Positions 15,403 to 26,072 of a stretch of DNA of 64,000 nucleotides are shown in pieces. A program made the translations under genes and the position numbers. How positions within the stretch are numbered: position 1 is the first letter of the stretch; every line of letters starts with the position of its first letter. The notes under the pieces are model-generated. The model worked only from the letters and a program-made list of their open reading frames with translations, was not told the origin of the DNA and did no database searches. Origin of the DNA: Actinocatenispora rupis (lineage in GTDB: Bacteria > Actinomycetota > Actinomycetes > Mycobacteriales > Micromonosporaceae); NCBI RefSeq assembly GCF_016861975.1, contig NZ_BOMB01000021.1:124001-188000 (forward strand), written 5' to 3'.

Positions 15403-15433
15403 GCTACCGCGCGGCTGGGACAGTACCGGGGGA

Positions 15434-16330
15434 TCAGTCGCGGGAGGCGGACTCGGACTCGGGGGCGGCGGCCGGCGCGGTCATGCCGAGCAGCAGCATC
15501 GCGTCGTGGTCCGGCGTGCCCGGATCGGCCTGGTAGACGACGATGCGCTGACCGTCCGACCCCGCGGCGGACAGCACCTCGTAGTCCAGGCCGAACCGGC
15601 CCACGACCGGGTGCTCGAAGTCCTTCCGCCCGCCGCCCTTGACCTTCACGTCGTACCGCCGCCACATGGTCGCGAACTCGTCGGACTTGACGACCAGCTC
15701 GCCGACGAGCGCGGCCAGATCGGGCGCGTCCGGGTCCGTGCCCGCCACCGTACGCAGGTGCGCGACGGTCTCCGCGGCGATGCGCTCCCAGTACGGGAAG
15801 AGGGTGCGGGCGTTGGGGTGCAGGAAGATGAAGCGCACCGTGTTGCGTTGCGCCGCAGGCCATTCGTCGATGCCGGCGAGCAGTCGCAGGCCCGGTTCGT
15901 TCGCCGCGAGCACGTCGTTGGTACGACTCAGCACGTACGCCGGGGAGGGCAGGACGGTGTCGAGCATCCGGCGCAACCCGGGCCGCACCGTACGCGCCGG
16001 GGCCGGGCGGCCGGACCGGGCACCGCGCGCCGCCCGCTCCGCCAGCGCCCGCAGGTGCCCGTGCTCGTCGGCGTCCAGCCGCAGCGCCCGCGCCAACGCG
16101 TCCACCACCGTACTGCTCGGGCGGGTCTCCTTGCCCTGTTCCAGCCGGATGTAGTAGTCGACGCTGACACCGGCCACGGCGGCCAGCTCCTCCCGCCGCA
16201 GCCCCGGCGTACGGCGGAGGCCGGCGCCGGTCGGCAGGCCCACGTCGGACGGCGTCACCCGGGCCCGCCGGGCGCGCAGGAACTCGCCCAGCCCGTTGTC
16301 CGTACTCCGGCGCGGCGTCGAGGAGGTCAT
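15434..16330 (-). CDS. XRE/MmyB-type helix-turn-helix regulator
   Basis: The 298-residue protein has an N-terminal XRE helix-turn-helix (about 10-80; GLGEFLRARRARVTPSDVGL, RRTPGLRREELAAVAG and VDYYIRLEQGKE) and a C-terminal ligand-binding domain of the MmyB type with the typical VLSRTNDVLAANE and RFIFLHPNARTLFPYW blocks. In known MmyB-like regulators this domain is PAS-like and can bind a fatty acid. They are usually transcribed divergently from an oxidoreductase gene, and here the aldo-keto reductase gene at 16505 is divergent across 174 bases. ATG at 16330 follows a good GACCTCCT-complement site; the long in-frame extension upstream is antisense to the reductase and not coding. Confidence 0.93.
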   Translation of the reverse strand: MTSSTPRRSTDNGLGEFLRARRARVTPSDVGLPTGAGLRRTPGLRREELAAVAGVSVDYYIRLEQGKETRPSSTVVDALARALRLDADEHGHLRALAERAARGARSGRPAPARTVRPGLRRMLDTVLPSPAYVLSRTNDVLAANEPGLRLLAGIDEWPAAQRNTVRFIFLHPNARTLFPYWERIAAETVAHLRTVAGTDPDAPDLAALVGELVVKSDEFATMWRRYDVKVKGGGRKDFEHPVVGRFGLDYEVLSAAGSDGQRIVVYQADPGTPDHDAMLLLGMTAPAAAPESESASRD

Positions 16331-16447
16331 GCGCCCAGTCTGCCAGCGGCGTACGGCCGGTGACTGGTCCCGGCACACCCAGGAACGCCGGTGCCGGTCG
16401 TGACCCGCCCTGCCACCGGGCGGCCGGATGCCGCACCGTGGAGAGGT

Positions 16448-16469
16448 CGCGGCGGGCAACCCCGCCGCG
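16448..16469 (+). promoter_or_regulatory. Stem-loop in the aldo-keto reductase leader
   Basis: Perfect 9-bp arms (16448-16456 and 16461-16469) enclose the loop CAAC, 35 bases before the ATG at 16505. It could be an mRNA leader structure or an operator; the sequence alone does not decide. Confidence 0.35.
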
Positions 16470-16504
16470 GAGTACCGATCCGCATCAGAAGGGACACACC
16501 AGTC

Positions 16505-17491
16505 ATGACCGGACTTCCCCACCGCCGCATCGGTACCGTCGAGGTGCCGGCGATCGGCCTCGGGTGCATGGGCATGAGCGAGTTCTACGGTCCGGCCGAC
16601 GACGACGCGTCGGTCGCGCTGATCCACGAGGCGCTCGACTCCGGCGTACGGCTGCTCGACACCGCCGACATGTACGGTGCCGGGCACAACGAGCGGCTCG
16701 TCGGCCGCGCCCTCGCCGGCCGCCGCGACGACGCCGTACTGGCCACCAAGTTCGCGATCCGGCGCGACGAGGCGGGCAACCGCTCCCTCGACTCGACCCC
16801 GGAGTACGCGAAGCGGGCGGTGGACGCGTCGCTGTCCCGCCTCGGCGTCGACACCATCGACCTGTACTACATGCACCGCTGGGACGGGGTGACGCCGATC
16901 GAGGAGACCGTCGGCGCGCTGGCCGAGCTGGTCGCCGCCGGCAAGATCCGGCAGATCGGCCTCAGCGAGGTGAACGCCGACCTGCTGCGCCGCGCCGCCG
17001 CCGTACACCCGATCGCCGCGCTGCAGAGCGAACTGTCGCTGTGGACCCGCGACGTCCTCGACAACGGGGTACTCGCCACCGCGGCGGAGCTCGGCACCAC
17101 GCTCGTGGCGTACTCGCCGCTCGGTCGCGGGTTCCTCACCGGCGCCGTGTCGAGCGTGACGAACCTGGCCCCGGACGACTTCCGCCGTACCAACCCGCGC
17201 TTCGCGGACGGCAACCTGGAGGCCAACCTGGCCATGCTGGCCGAGGTACGCCGGGTCGCCGAGGCGCACGACGTACCGCCGTCCCGCGTCGCCCTCGCGT
17301 GGGTACTCGCCCAGGGCGACAACGTCGTCGCGATCCCCGGCACCCGGCGCTCGAAGTACCTGCAGGACAACGTCGCGGCGGCGGACCTGGCGCTGTCCGC
17401 GGCCGACCTCGCCGCGCTGGACGCCGCGTTCGCCCCGGAGCGGATCGCCGGCGAGCGGTACGTGCCGGCCGGCATGCCGAAGCAGGGCTGA
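16505..17491 (+). CDS. Aldo/keto reductase
   Basis: The 328-residue protein is an NADPH-dependent aldo/keto reductase TIM barrel of the YhdN/AKR13-like type. The catalytic tetrad is visible: Asp and Tyr in LLDTADMYGAGHNE, Lys in ATKF and His in YYMHRWD. The cofactor-binding stretch is IPGTRRSKYLQDN near the C-terminus. It probably reduces an aldehyde or ketone in the cytoplasm. ATG at 16505 follows AGAAGGGA; the longer frame start at 16391 has no ribosome site and adds non-homologous sequence. The divergent MmyB-type gene probably controls it, a common arrangement. Substrate is unknown. Confidence 0.93.
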   Translation: MTGLPHRRIGTVEVPAIGLGCMGMSEFYGPADDDASVALIHEALDSGVRLLDTADMYGAGHNERLVGRALAGRRDDAVLATKFAIRRDEAGNRSLDSTPEYAKRAVDASLSRLGVDTIDLYYMHRWDGVTPIEETVGALAELVAAGKIRQIGLSEVNADLLRRAAAVHPIAALQSELSLWTRDVLDNGVLATAAELGTTLVAYSPLGRGFLTGAVSSVTNLAPDDFRRTNPRFADGNLEANLAMLAEVRRVAEAHDVPPSRVALAWVLAQGDNVVAIPGTRRSKYLQDNVAAADLALSAADLAALDAAFAPERIAGERYVPAGMPKQG

Positions 17492-17504
17492 CCCACGCCA
17501 TCCA

Positions 17505-17548
17505 CGCCCGACCGGCCGCCGACCCCCGGGTCAGCGGGCCGGCGGGCG
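17505..17548. terminator. Hairpin between convergent genes
   Basis: Arms at 17505-17517 and 17537-17548 pair with one bulged A, with a smaller inner stem. It overlaps the last codons of the TetR gene and may end both convergent transcripts. Confidence 0.4.
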
Positions 17549-18136
17549 GATGCCGTTGAGCACCATGTCGACCAGCCGCTCGGCGAGCCGCTCCTTCGTC
17601 AGGTGCGGATGCCAGCGCAACTGGGACTGCATCGTCACCGGGCTCGTCAGCGCGGCCACGGCCAGCTCGATGTCCAGGTCCGGATCCAGCTCCCCGGTAC
17701 CGATCCCGCGGCGCAGCACGTCGCGGATCACCTCACGGCGCTCCTCGACCCACGCCACGTACCTGTCGTACAGCTCGGGGTTGCGGTGGATCTCGGGGGC
17801 CAGGCACGGCATGATCTTGCCGGCCCGCCCCCCGTACCGGCCGACCCGGCCGAGCAGGGCGATCAGGTCGGCCCGGACCGACTCGCCCGCCGGTTTCGGG
17901 ATGTCTCCCTTGAGCGCGACGATGGCGTCCATCATCAGCGCCTCCTTGTTGGACCAGCGCCGGTAGACCGTGGCCTTACCGACGCCGGCCCGGGCCGCCA
18001 CCGCGTCCATCGACAGCGCGTCCACCGTGTTGCCCTCGGCGATGATGTCGAGAGCAGCCTCGATGATCGCCTCGTCGGCGCGCGCGCTGCGCGGCCGACC
18101 AGGCGGCCGCGCAGCGGTGGCGTTGTGCTCGCTCAC
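17531..18136 (-). CDS. TetR family regulator of the adjacent efflux pump
   Basis: The 201-residue protein starts with a TetR helix-turn-helix (residues about 20-65: ADEAIIEAALDIIAEGNTVD, AVAARAGVGKATVYRRW, SNKEALM) followed by a helical ligand-binding domain with the SPVTMQSQLRWHPHLTKERL C-terminal block of the TetR_C_11-like group. GTG at 18136 lies 4 bases past the MFS transporter stop at 18141, so regulator and pump form one transcript, and the regulator probably represses its own operon from an operator upstream of 19736. Inducer unknown. Confidence 0.92.
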   Translation of the reverse strand: MSEHNATAARPPGRPRSARADEAIIEAALDIIAEGNTVDALSMDAVAARAGVGKATVYRRWSNKEALMMDAIVALKGDIPKPAGESVRADLIALLGRVGRYGGRAGKIMPCLAPEIHRNPELYDRYVAWVEERREVIRDVLRRGIGTGELDPDLDIELAVAALTSPVTMQSQLRWHPHLTKERLAERLVDMVLNGIRPPAR

Positions 18137-18140
18137 ACCC

Positions 18141-19736
18141 TCATTCTTCCCGTGCCCCGGCCGTCTCGGCCACCCGGTCGGCAACCCGCTGCGCCGGTAC
18201 GTGCTGGCGCCGGTGCTGCGCGACCCGGCGACCCGGCAGCCACACCAGGACCACCAGGGCCCCGAGTACGGCGACGATGCCGGAACCGGCCGCGGCGGTG
18301 TGCATGGCGTGTACGAACGCGTCGTTCGCCGGGCCGACCAGCGCCCGACCGGCGTCCCCGAACCGACCCGCCACCCCGTACGTCGCGGGCAGCGACTCGG
18401 CCGCCGCGTCCCGGTACGGAGCCGGTACGCGCGCCAGGTGCGGCGTGATGTCACCCCGGTACACCTGGGACAGCACGGAACCGAGTACCGCGACGCCGAG
18501 CGCGCCGCCGACCTGCCGGATGGTGTTGCCGATCGCGGAACCCACGCCGGCCTTCTCCCGCGGGAGTACCGACATGATGGCCTCGGTGGTGGGGGCGGCG
18601 ACGTTGGCCATGCCCACGCCCTGCACGAAGAACAGCACCTCCAGCACCCAGATCGGGGTGTCCACCCCGAGCAGGGTGAAGCCGCCCAGCGACACCGCGA
18701 CCAGGGCGAGCCCGACCGTGCAGACCAGCTTGGCGCCGAACCGAGCGACCAGCCGGGAACTGCGCGGCGCGAACACCACCTGCGCGGCGGCGAACGGCAG
18801 CATCAAAAGACCGGCGGTCAGCGGGCTGAACCCCCGCACGTTCTGGATGTAGAACACCGAGAAGAAGAACGTGCCCATCGCGGCGAAGAACATCAGGCCG
18901 GTCGCCACGACCGCCGCGGAGAACCGCGGGTCGCGGAACAGCCGTACGTCCAGGGACGGGTGGTCGCTGCGCCGCTCGTACAGGACGAAGCCGACGAGGA
19001 TGGCGGCGCCGAGCGCGATCGAACCCCACACGGTCGGCTTGCCCCAGTCGCCGTGGTCGCCGCCCGAGACGATCCCGTACACGAGGGAGACCAGGCCGGC
19101 GATCGACAGCAGCACGCCGACGACGTCGATCCGGCCCGGCTTCGGGTCCTTCGACTCCGGTACCAGCGTCGCTATCGCGACCAGGCCCACCGCCACGATC
19201 GGTACGTTGATCAGGAAGACCGAGCCCCACCAGAAGTGCTCCAGCAGGAACCCGCCCAGGATCGGGCCGATCGCCACGGCGAGGCCGACGGCGCCGGCCC
19301 AGATGCCGATGGCGCGGGCGCGCTCGCGCGGGTCGAACACGTTCGAGATGATCGACAGGGTCGCGGGCAGCACGGCGGCGCCGCCGATGCCCATGAGCGC
19401 GCGGGCCCCGATCAGCGCCCCGGCCGACTGCGCGTACGCGGAGGCCAGGGAGGCGAGGCCGAAGACGGCCAGGCCGAGGAACAGCGCGCGGCGCCGGCCG
19501 AACCGGTCGCCGAGGATGCCGAAGCTGAACAGCAGCCCGGCGAAGACGAGGGTGTAGGCGTTGATCGCCCATTCGAGCTGGCTCTGGGACGCGCCCAGGC
19601 CGGCGTGCGGGTCGGCGATGACCTTCATCGCCACGTTGAGAACGGTGTTGTCGAGGACGACCACCAGCAGGCTGACGACCAGAACCCCGAGGATCAACCA
19701 GCGGCGCGGGTGGCCGCTGTTCTCGGCCGCTTCCAT
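18141..19736 (-). CDS. MFS drug efflux transporter, DHA2 (EmrB/QacA) family
   Basis: The 531-residue protein has about 14 hydrophobic segments and the DHA2 signature motifs: [12 protein letters not shown] in helix 1 (motif D1), [13 protein letters not shown] between helices 2 and 3 (motif A) and a motif C-like [19 protein letters not shown] in helix 5. It should export hydrophobic drugs or similar compounds with the proton gradient. The C-terminal tail is basic and rich in Gln/His. ATG at 19736 has CGGAGA about 5 bases in front. It is followed by its presumed TetR repressor after 4 bases. Substrate is not predictable. Confidence 0.94.
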   Translation of the reverse strand: MEAAENSGHPRRWLILGVLVVSLLVVVLDNTVLNVAMKVIADPHAGLGASQSQLEWAINAYTLVFAGLLFSFGILGDRFGRRRALFLGLAVFGLASLASAYAQSAGALIGARALMGIGGAAVLPATLSIISNVFDPRERARAIGIWAGAVGLAVAIGPILGGFLLEHFWWGSVFLINVPIVAVGLVAIATLVPESKDPKPGRIDVVGVLLSIAGLVSLVYGIVSGGDHGDWGKPTVWGSIALGAAILVGFVLYERRSDHPSLDVRLFRDPRFSAAVVATGLMFFAAMGTFFFSVFYIQNVRGFSPLTAGLLMLPFAAAQVVFAPRSSRLVARFGAKLVCTVGLALVAVSLGGFTLLGVDTPIWVLEVLFFVQGVGMANVAAPTTEAIMSVLPREKAGVGSAIGNTIRQVGGALGVAVLGSVLSQVYRGDITPHLARVPAPYRDAAAESLPATYGVAGRFGDAGRALVGPANDAFVHAMHTAAAGSGIVAVLGALVVLVWLPGRRVAQHRRQHVPAQRVADRVAETAGAREE

Positions 19737-19770
19737 GATTCTCCGATTCAGATACGGAACTGTGTCGTAA

Positions 19771-19799
19771 CGAAACTAGTCCGGTCCACCGGAGTTTCG
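19771..19799. promoter_or_regulatory. Candidate TetR operator upstream of the efflux operon
   Basis: An imperfect 29-bp palindrome has outer arms CGAAACT (19771-19777) and AGTTTCG (19793-19799) and inner CCGG/CCGG. It lies 35-63 bases upstream of the transporter ATG, next to a TAGTTT -10-like box on the minus strand, a suitable place for the co-encoded TetR repressor. Confidence 0.45.
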
Positions 19800-19848
19800 G
19801 AACCAGCTCGTCTCGTTAATCACAGCGGGAATACGGCCCCGGACACGA

Positions 19849-19882
19849 CACCGCCCGGCACGCGTACGAGTGCCGGGCGGTG
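19849..19882 (-). terminator. Terminator hairpin of the small membrane protein gene
   Basis: Perfect 13-bp arms at 19849-19861 and 19870-19882 enclose an 8-base loop, 15 bases past the stop codon at 19898. There is no clear T-run. Confidence 0.65.
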
Positions 19883-19897
19883 CGGTACGGCGGTGCG

Positions 19898-20320
19898 TCA
19901 GGAGCGCGGGTCGAGCTTCGCCAGGTTGTCCGGGTTCTCCGTGACGTACCGACGGCGGCGGCGCACCAGGTAGACGACGAGCACCGCGGCCACCGCGAGC
20001 AGGATCGCGGAGACCAGCTCCCGCACGATCCAGTCGAACGTGGTCAGCGCGAGCTTCGCCGTCGCGCTCGACTCGTCCTTGGCCTTCACCGGGACGCTGT
20101 CGCCGGCGCCGGCCGAGTCGGGCACCGCCTCGATACCGCCGTGCCCGCCCTGCCAGCTGCCGACGCAGAAGCGGTCCGCGCCGCGGCCCTTGCACTGTTT
20201 GACGCTCGCCGAGACGACCGGGTTCGACAGGTACGACGGGCCCACCGCATACCAGATCCCGGCGGCGGCGAGCGCGACCGCCACCACGGCGACGACGATT
20301 CCCTTGCGGTTGATCAGCAC
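19898..20320 (-). CDS. Small two-pass membrane protein, function unknown
   Basis: The 140-residue protein has an N-terminal hydrophobic segment (about 7-26, GIVVAVVAVALAAAGIWYAV), an external region of about 65 residues with two cysteines (KQCKGRGADRFCVGSWQGG) and a second helix (about 100-122, ELVSAILLAVAAVLVVYLV) followed by basic RRRRRY and a short cytoplasmic tail. The cysteine pair could form an external disulfide. I do not recognise the family. GTG at 20320 (LINRKG follows) is the most likely start, though the ribosome site is weak; the longer frame extends into the region upstream of the peptidase gene and is not convincing. It is divergent from the M1 peptidase. Confidence 0.7.
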   Translation of the reverse strand: MLINRKGIVVAVVAVALAAAGIWYAVGPSYLSNPVVSASVKQCKGRGADRFCVGSWQGGHGGIEAVPDSAGAGDSVPVKAKDESSATAKLALTTFDWIVRELVSAILLAVAAVLVVYLVRRRRRYVTENPDNLAKLDPRS

Positions 20321-20396
20321 GCCGACCGAGGTTAGCGGTATCGGACAACTCCGTGGGGGACCGCTGTGTGCCGGGTGTGTGCGCGGCCGGATCGTA

Positions 20397-20418
20397 ACTA
20401 TGTCGGCGTTGACATAGT
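20397..20418. promoter_or_regulatory. PadR-type operator (ATGT-N8-ACAT) overlapping a TTGACA -35 box
   Basis: Perfect inverted repeat ACTATGTC / GACATAGT with a 6-base spacer. It contains ATGT-N8-ACAT, the core reported for PadR-family sites. A consensus TTGACA (20409-20414) lies inside it, directed toward the peptidase-padR operon that starts at 20476. The -10 box is weak (around 20432-20438). Confidence 0.7.
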
Positions 20419-20475
20419 GCGGCTGGCGGTCCGATGCTGGGAACGACCGGGCGGCACGGCGGGAGGAGCCAGCTG

Positions 20476-21927
20476 ATGACGGCGAGGCACAGATGGACGG
20501 GGGCGGCCGCGGCCGGACTCCTGCTTGGCGTACTGGTCGGCGTGCCGTCCGGGGCGGTCCAGGCGACACCGCCGAGCTGGGGCGCGCCCGGCGTCGGCGA
20601 CCCGCTGTTCCCCACCCTCGGCAACGGCGGCTTCGACGTCACCCACTACGACCTGACCATGCGGTACGACGCGGCCAGCCGTACCGTCGCCGCGCGTACC
20701 CGGGTGGCGGCGCGGGCGACGCAGGAGCTGACCCGGTTCGACCTGGACTTCGACGGCAACACCGTCACCGGCGTACGCGTGGGCGGGGCCGCGGCGCGCT
20801 GGTCGCGGGACGGCGACGAACTCGTCGTCACGCCGCCGCGGCCGGTGCACCGCGGCGCACCGTTCGCGGTGACGGTCACGTACGCGGCGGATCCGCGGGC
20901 CGCGCACGACTGCGCGCCGCTGAACGCGCCGACGACCTCGGGCTGGCTGCCGACCCCGGACGGCTTCGTCGTCGCCGGGCAGCCGAGCTGCGCCCGGTCG
21001 GTGTTCCCGGGCAGCGACCATCCCAGCGACAAGGCCACGTACACGTTCCGGCTCACCGCGCCGCGGGCGCTGACCGCCGTCGCCAACGGGACGCTCGTCT
21101 CCCGCCGTACCACCGGCGACGACACCACGTGGACGTACGTCGAGGCGGCGCCGATGGCGACCGAACTGGCACAGCTCGCCGTCGGGGAGTACACGGTGGT
21201 GACGCAGCGGGGGCCGGGTGGCGTGGTGCAGCGCGACGTGCTGCCCACCACGCTCGCCGACGAGCTGCGGCCCGACCTGTCCGTCACCACCGGGCAGCTG
21301 GCCTGGCTCGGCGACCGGCTCGGCCGCTACCCGTTCGGCGAGTACGGGATCCTCGCGGCGCCGGCCGAGTTCCACTTCGCGCTGGAGACGCAGACGCTCA
21401 CGCTGGTGTCCGCCGGGATGCTGCGCTTCACACCCAGGCCGTACTGGGCGCCCGTGCTCGCGCACGAGCTGGCCCACCAGTGGTTCGGCGACCTGGTGTC
21501 GCCCGCGCGCTGGTCCGACGTGTGGCTCAACGAGGGCCACGCCACCTACTACGAGGCCGCGTACGCCGACTCCGCCGGGTACGCGTCGTTCACCGACCGG
21601 ATGCGCACCGCGTACCGGAACGGCGACTCGTGGCGCGCGCAGTACGGGGCGCCGGCCGCGCCCCGCGCCGACGACCTCTTCAACGACGACGTGTACGACG
21701 GCGGCGCCCTCGTGCTGTACGCGCTGCACGAGAAGGTCGGCGCGGCCACGTTCCAGCGGATCGAACGCGCCTGGCTCGCCCGGTACGCCAACGGATCCGC
21801 CGGCACCGCCCAGTTCGTCACGCTCGCCTCGCAGGTCGCCGGCCGCGACCTCGGCGGCTTCCTGCACGCCTGGCTGTACGGCACGACCACCCCACCGATG
21901 CCCGGCCATCCCGACTGGACATCATGA
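20476..21927 (+). CDS. Secreted M1 family zinc metallopeptidase
   Basis: The 483-residue protein is a short M1 (gluzincin) aminopeptidase-like enzyme. It begins with a Sec signal peptide (about residues 1-32, ending GAVQATP), then the N-terminal beta domain typical of M1 (HYDLTMRYDAASRTVAA). The zinc site HELAHQWFGD gives His330, Glu331 and His334, and WLNEGHATYYE supplies Glu353, 18 residues later. The exopeptidase motif is not canonical GAMEN: the strand before the zinc site reads AAPAEFHFALETQT, so specificity is uncertain. The C-terminal ERAP1-like domain is absent, as in other short bacterial M1 proteins. ATG at 20476 follows GGGAGGAG. The PadR gene starts 4 bases after the stop, and a PadR-type operator overlaps the promoter. 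Confidence 0.92.
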   Translation: MTARHRWTGAAAAGLLLGVLVGVPSGAVQATPPSWGAPGVGDPLFPTLGNGGFDVTHYDLTMRYDAASRTVAARTRVAARATQELTRFDLDFDGNTVTGVRVGGAAARWSRDGDELVVTPPRPVHRGAPFAVTVTYAADPRAAHDCAPLNAPTTSGWLPTPDGFVVAGQPSCARSVFPGSDHPSDKATYTFRLTAPRALTAVANGTLVSRRTTGDDTTWTYVEAAPMATELAQLAVGEYTVVTQRGPGGVVQRDVLPTTLADELRPDLSVTTGQLAWLGDRLGRYPFGEYGILAAPAEFHFALETQTLTLVSAGMLRFTPRPYWAPVLAHELAHQWFGDLVSPARWSDVWLNEGHATYYEAAYADSAGYASFTDRMRTAYRNGDSWRAQYGAPAAPRADDLFNDDVYDGGALVLYALHEKVGAATFQRIERAWLARYANGSAGTAQFVTLASQVAGRDLGGFLHAWLYGTTTPPMPGHPDWTS

Positions 21928-21931
21928 ACGG

Positions 21932-22501
21932 GTGACCACCACCCTCGGGTACGCCGTCCTCGGGTTGCTCGCCCGCCGCCCGCACAGCGGGTACGAGGTG
22001 GCCGCGCGGATGCGCACACCCATCGGGTACTTCTGGACCGCCAGCCACGCGCAGATCCACGGCACGCTCAGCAAGCTCGTCGAGGCCGGACTCGCCGCGT
22101 ACACCACGGAACCCGGGCCCGGCCCGTACGACAAGAAGATGTACACGCTGACCCCGGCGGGCCGTACCGAACTGGCCCGCTGGGCGGCCAGCCCGCCGCC
22201 CGCGCCGCAGCCGCGCAACGAGATGCTGCTCCGGGTGTACAACGGGTGGCTCGCCGACCCGGCCGCGGTCGTCGCGATGCTCGACGGCGAGATCGCCCGG
22301 CACCGCGACACGCTCGGCACGTACCAGGAGCTGCGCGCCGCGTTCGACGCGAACGGGACGCCGGACGACCCGCGCTCGGTCCGGTTCGCCGACTACGCAA
22401 CGCTTCTCGCCGGCATCGGCTCCGAACGCGAGGAGCTGCGCTGGCTGAAATGGCTCCGCGACACCCTCCGCGCTGCCTCCGACTCCGACGGTGCCGGCTG
22501 A
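21932..22501 (+). CDS. PadR family transcriptional regulator
   Basis: The 189-residue protein has a PadR winged helix (about 1-75; LGYAVLGLLARRPHSGYEVA, FWTASHAQIHGTLSKLVEAG and KKMYTLTPAGRTEL) and a C-terminal helical dimerisation domain (about 90-185), the PadR/AphA (Vir_act_alpha_C) arrangement. The Trp/His-rich recognition region is typical. GTG at 21932 follows the peptidase stop by 4 bases, so both are in one operon. A perfect ATGT-N8-ACAT palindrome over the operon's -35 box suggests autoregulation with the peptidase gene. The effector is unknown. Confidence 0.94.
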   Translation: MTTTLGYAVLGLLARRPHSGYEVAARMRTPIGYFWTASHAQIHGTLSKLVEAGLAAYTTEPGPGPYDKKMYTLTPAGRTELARWAASPPPAPQPRNEMLLRVYNGWLADPAAVVAMLDGEIARHRDTLGTYQELRAAFDANGTPDDPRSVRFADYATLLAGIGSEREELRWLKWLRDTLRAASDSDGAG

Positions 22502-22615
22502 CCGGGTAACGCCCGCCACGAACGCCTGACACCAGCGCGAACCGGGAGTGCCGCCACCGGGCGGACGGGCCACAACCCTTGCGGTACAAGGGATCGCGGG
22601 GTCGGGAACGGGAAA

Positions 22616-22645
22616 CGGCGCCCGGGTCACCTGACCCGGGCGCCG
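22616..22645 (-). terminator. Rho-independent terminator of the fadAB operon
   Basis: Perfect 14-bp arms (22616-22629 and 22632-22645). On the minus strand the stem is followed by TTTCC, so it mainly ends fadB; it may also stop the convergent padR transcript. Confidence 0.75.
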
Positions 22646-22662
22646 ATCGCGTCACCCGCCGG

Positions 22663-24779
<2,117 letters not shown>

Positions 24780-24783
<4 letters not shown>

Positions 24784-25973
24784 TTCTCGCCCTCCCACGC
24801 GGGGTTCTCCCAGATGACCGAGCCGCCCATGCCGATGCCGATGCACATCGCGGTCAGCCCGTACCGCACCTCGGGGTGCTCGGCGAAGTGCCGCGCCAGC
24901 TGCGTCATCAGCCGTACGCCCGAGGACGCCAGCGGGTGGCCCATCGCGATCGCGCCGCCCCACGGGTTGACCCGCGGATCGTCGTCGGCGATGCCGAAGT
25001 GGTCCAGGAACGCCAGTACCTGCACCGCGAACGCCTCGTTCAGCTCGAACAGGCCGATGTCGTCGATGCTCAGCCCGGCCAGGCGCAGCGCGCGCTCGGT
25101 GGACGGGATCGGGCCGACGCCCATGACCTCCGGCTCGACCCCGGCGAAGCCGTAGCTGACCAGCCGCATCGCGACCGGCAGGCCCAGCTCGCGGGCGACG
25201 TCCTCGGCGGCGATGATCGAGCAGGTCGCGCCGTCGTTGAGGCCGGCGGCGTTGCCCGCGGTGACGCGGCCGTGCGGCCGGAACGGGGTCTTCAGCCCGG
25301 CCAGCTTCTCCATGCTGGTGTCCCGGGGCGCCTCGTCGACGGCGGCCAGGCCCCAGCCCTCCTCGACCGACCGGGTCGCGACCGTCACCAGGTCCGGCTG
25401 GAGCTTGCCCTCCGCGTACGCCTTGGCCACCTTCTGCTGGCTGGCCAGCGCGAACGCGTCGGCCCGCGCCTTGGTGACGCCGGGCAGGCGGTCGTGCAGG
25501 TTCTCCGCCGTCGAGCCCATCACCAGCGCGGACGGGTCGACCAGCTTCTCGGACAGGATCCGCGGGTTCGGGTCGACGCCCTCGCCCATCGGATGCCGGC
25601 CCATGTGCTCGACGCCGCCCGCCAGGGCCACGTCGTACGCGCCGAACGCGATGCCGGAGGCGACCGTGGTCACCGCGGTCATGGCGCCCGCGCACATGCG
25701 GTCGATGGCGTACCCGGGCACGGTCTTGGGCAGACCGGCGAGCAACGCGGCGGTACGGCCGATGGTCAGGCCCTGGTCGCCGATCTGGGTGGTCGCCGCG
25801 ATGGCGACCTCGTCGACGCGCTCGGGCGGCAGTTCCGGGTGGCGGCGGATCAGTTCGCGGATGCAGCGGATGACGAGGTCATCGGCGCGGGTCTCCGCGT
25901 ACATGCCGCCCGCCTTGCCGAACGGGGTGCGAACGCCGTCGACGAACACGACGTCGCGGACGGTACGGGGCAC
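24780..25973 (-). CDS. fadA: Acetyl-CoA acyltransferase (3-ketoacyl-CoA thiolase)
   Basis: The 397-residue thiolase carries out the last step of fatty acid beta-oxidation, cleaving 3-ketoacyl-CoA with CoA. The nucleophile motif is IDRMCAGAMTAV, the C-terminal His motif NPWGGAIAMGHPLASSG and the second Cys in LTAMCIGIGMGG; NAAGLNDGAT is also present. Length matches FadA-type thiolases. ATG is at 25973 with AAGGAGG in front. It lies 99 bases downstream of the RNase D gene on the same strand and overlaps fadB. The fadA-fadB pairing next to RNase D is common in actinomycetes. Confidence 0.96.
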
Positions 25974-26072
25974 GCGAGCCTCCTTGCGGGTACGGTCCTT
26001 CTCCCGCAGATGCTACTCGCCGGTAACCAAGATGGTGCGCGGTACCCCGTGGATCAGGTCACAGCGGGACGG

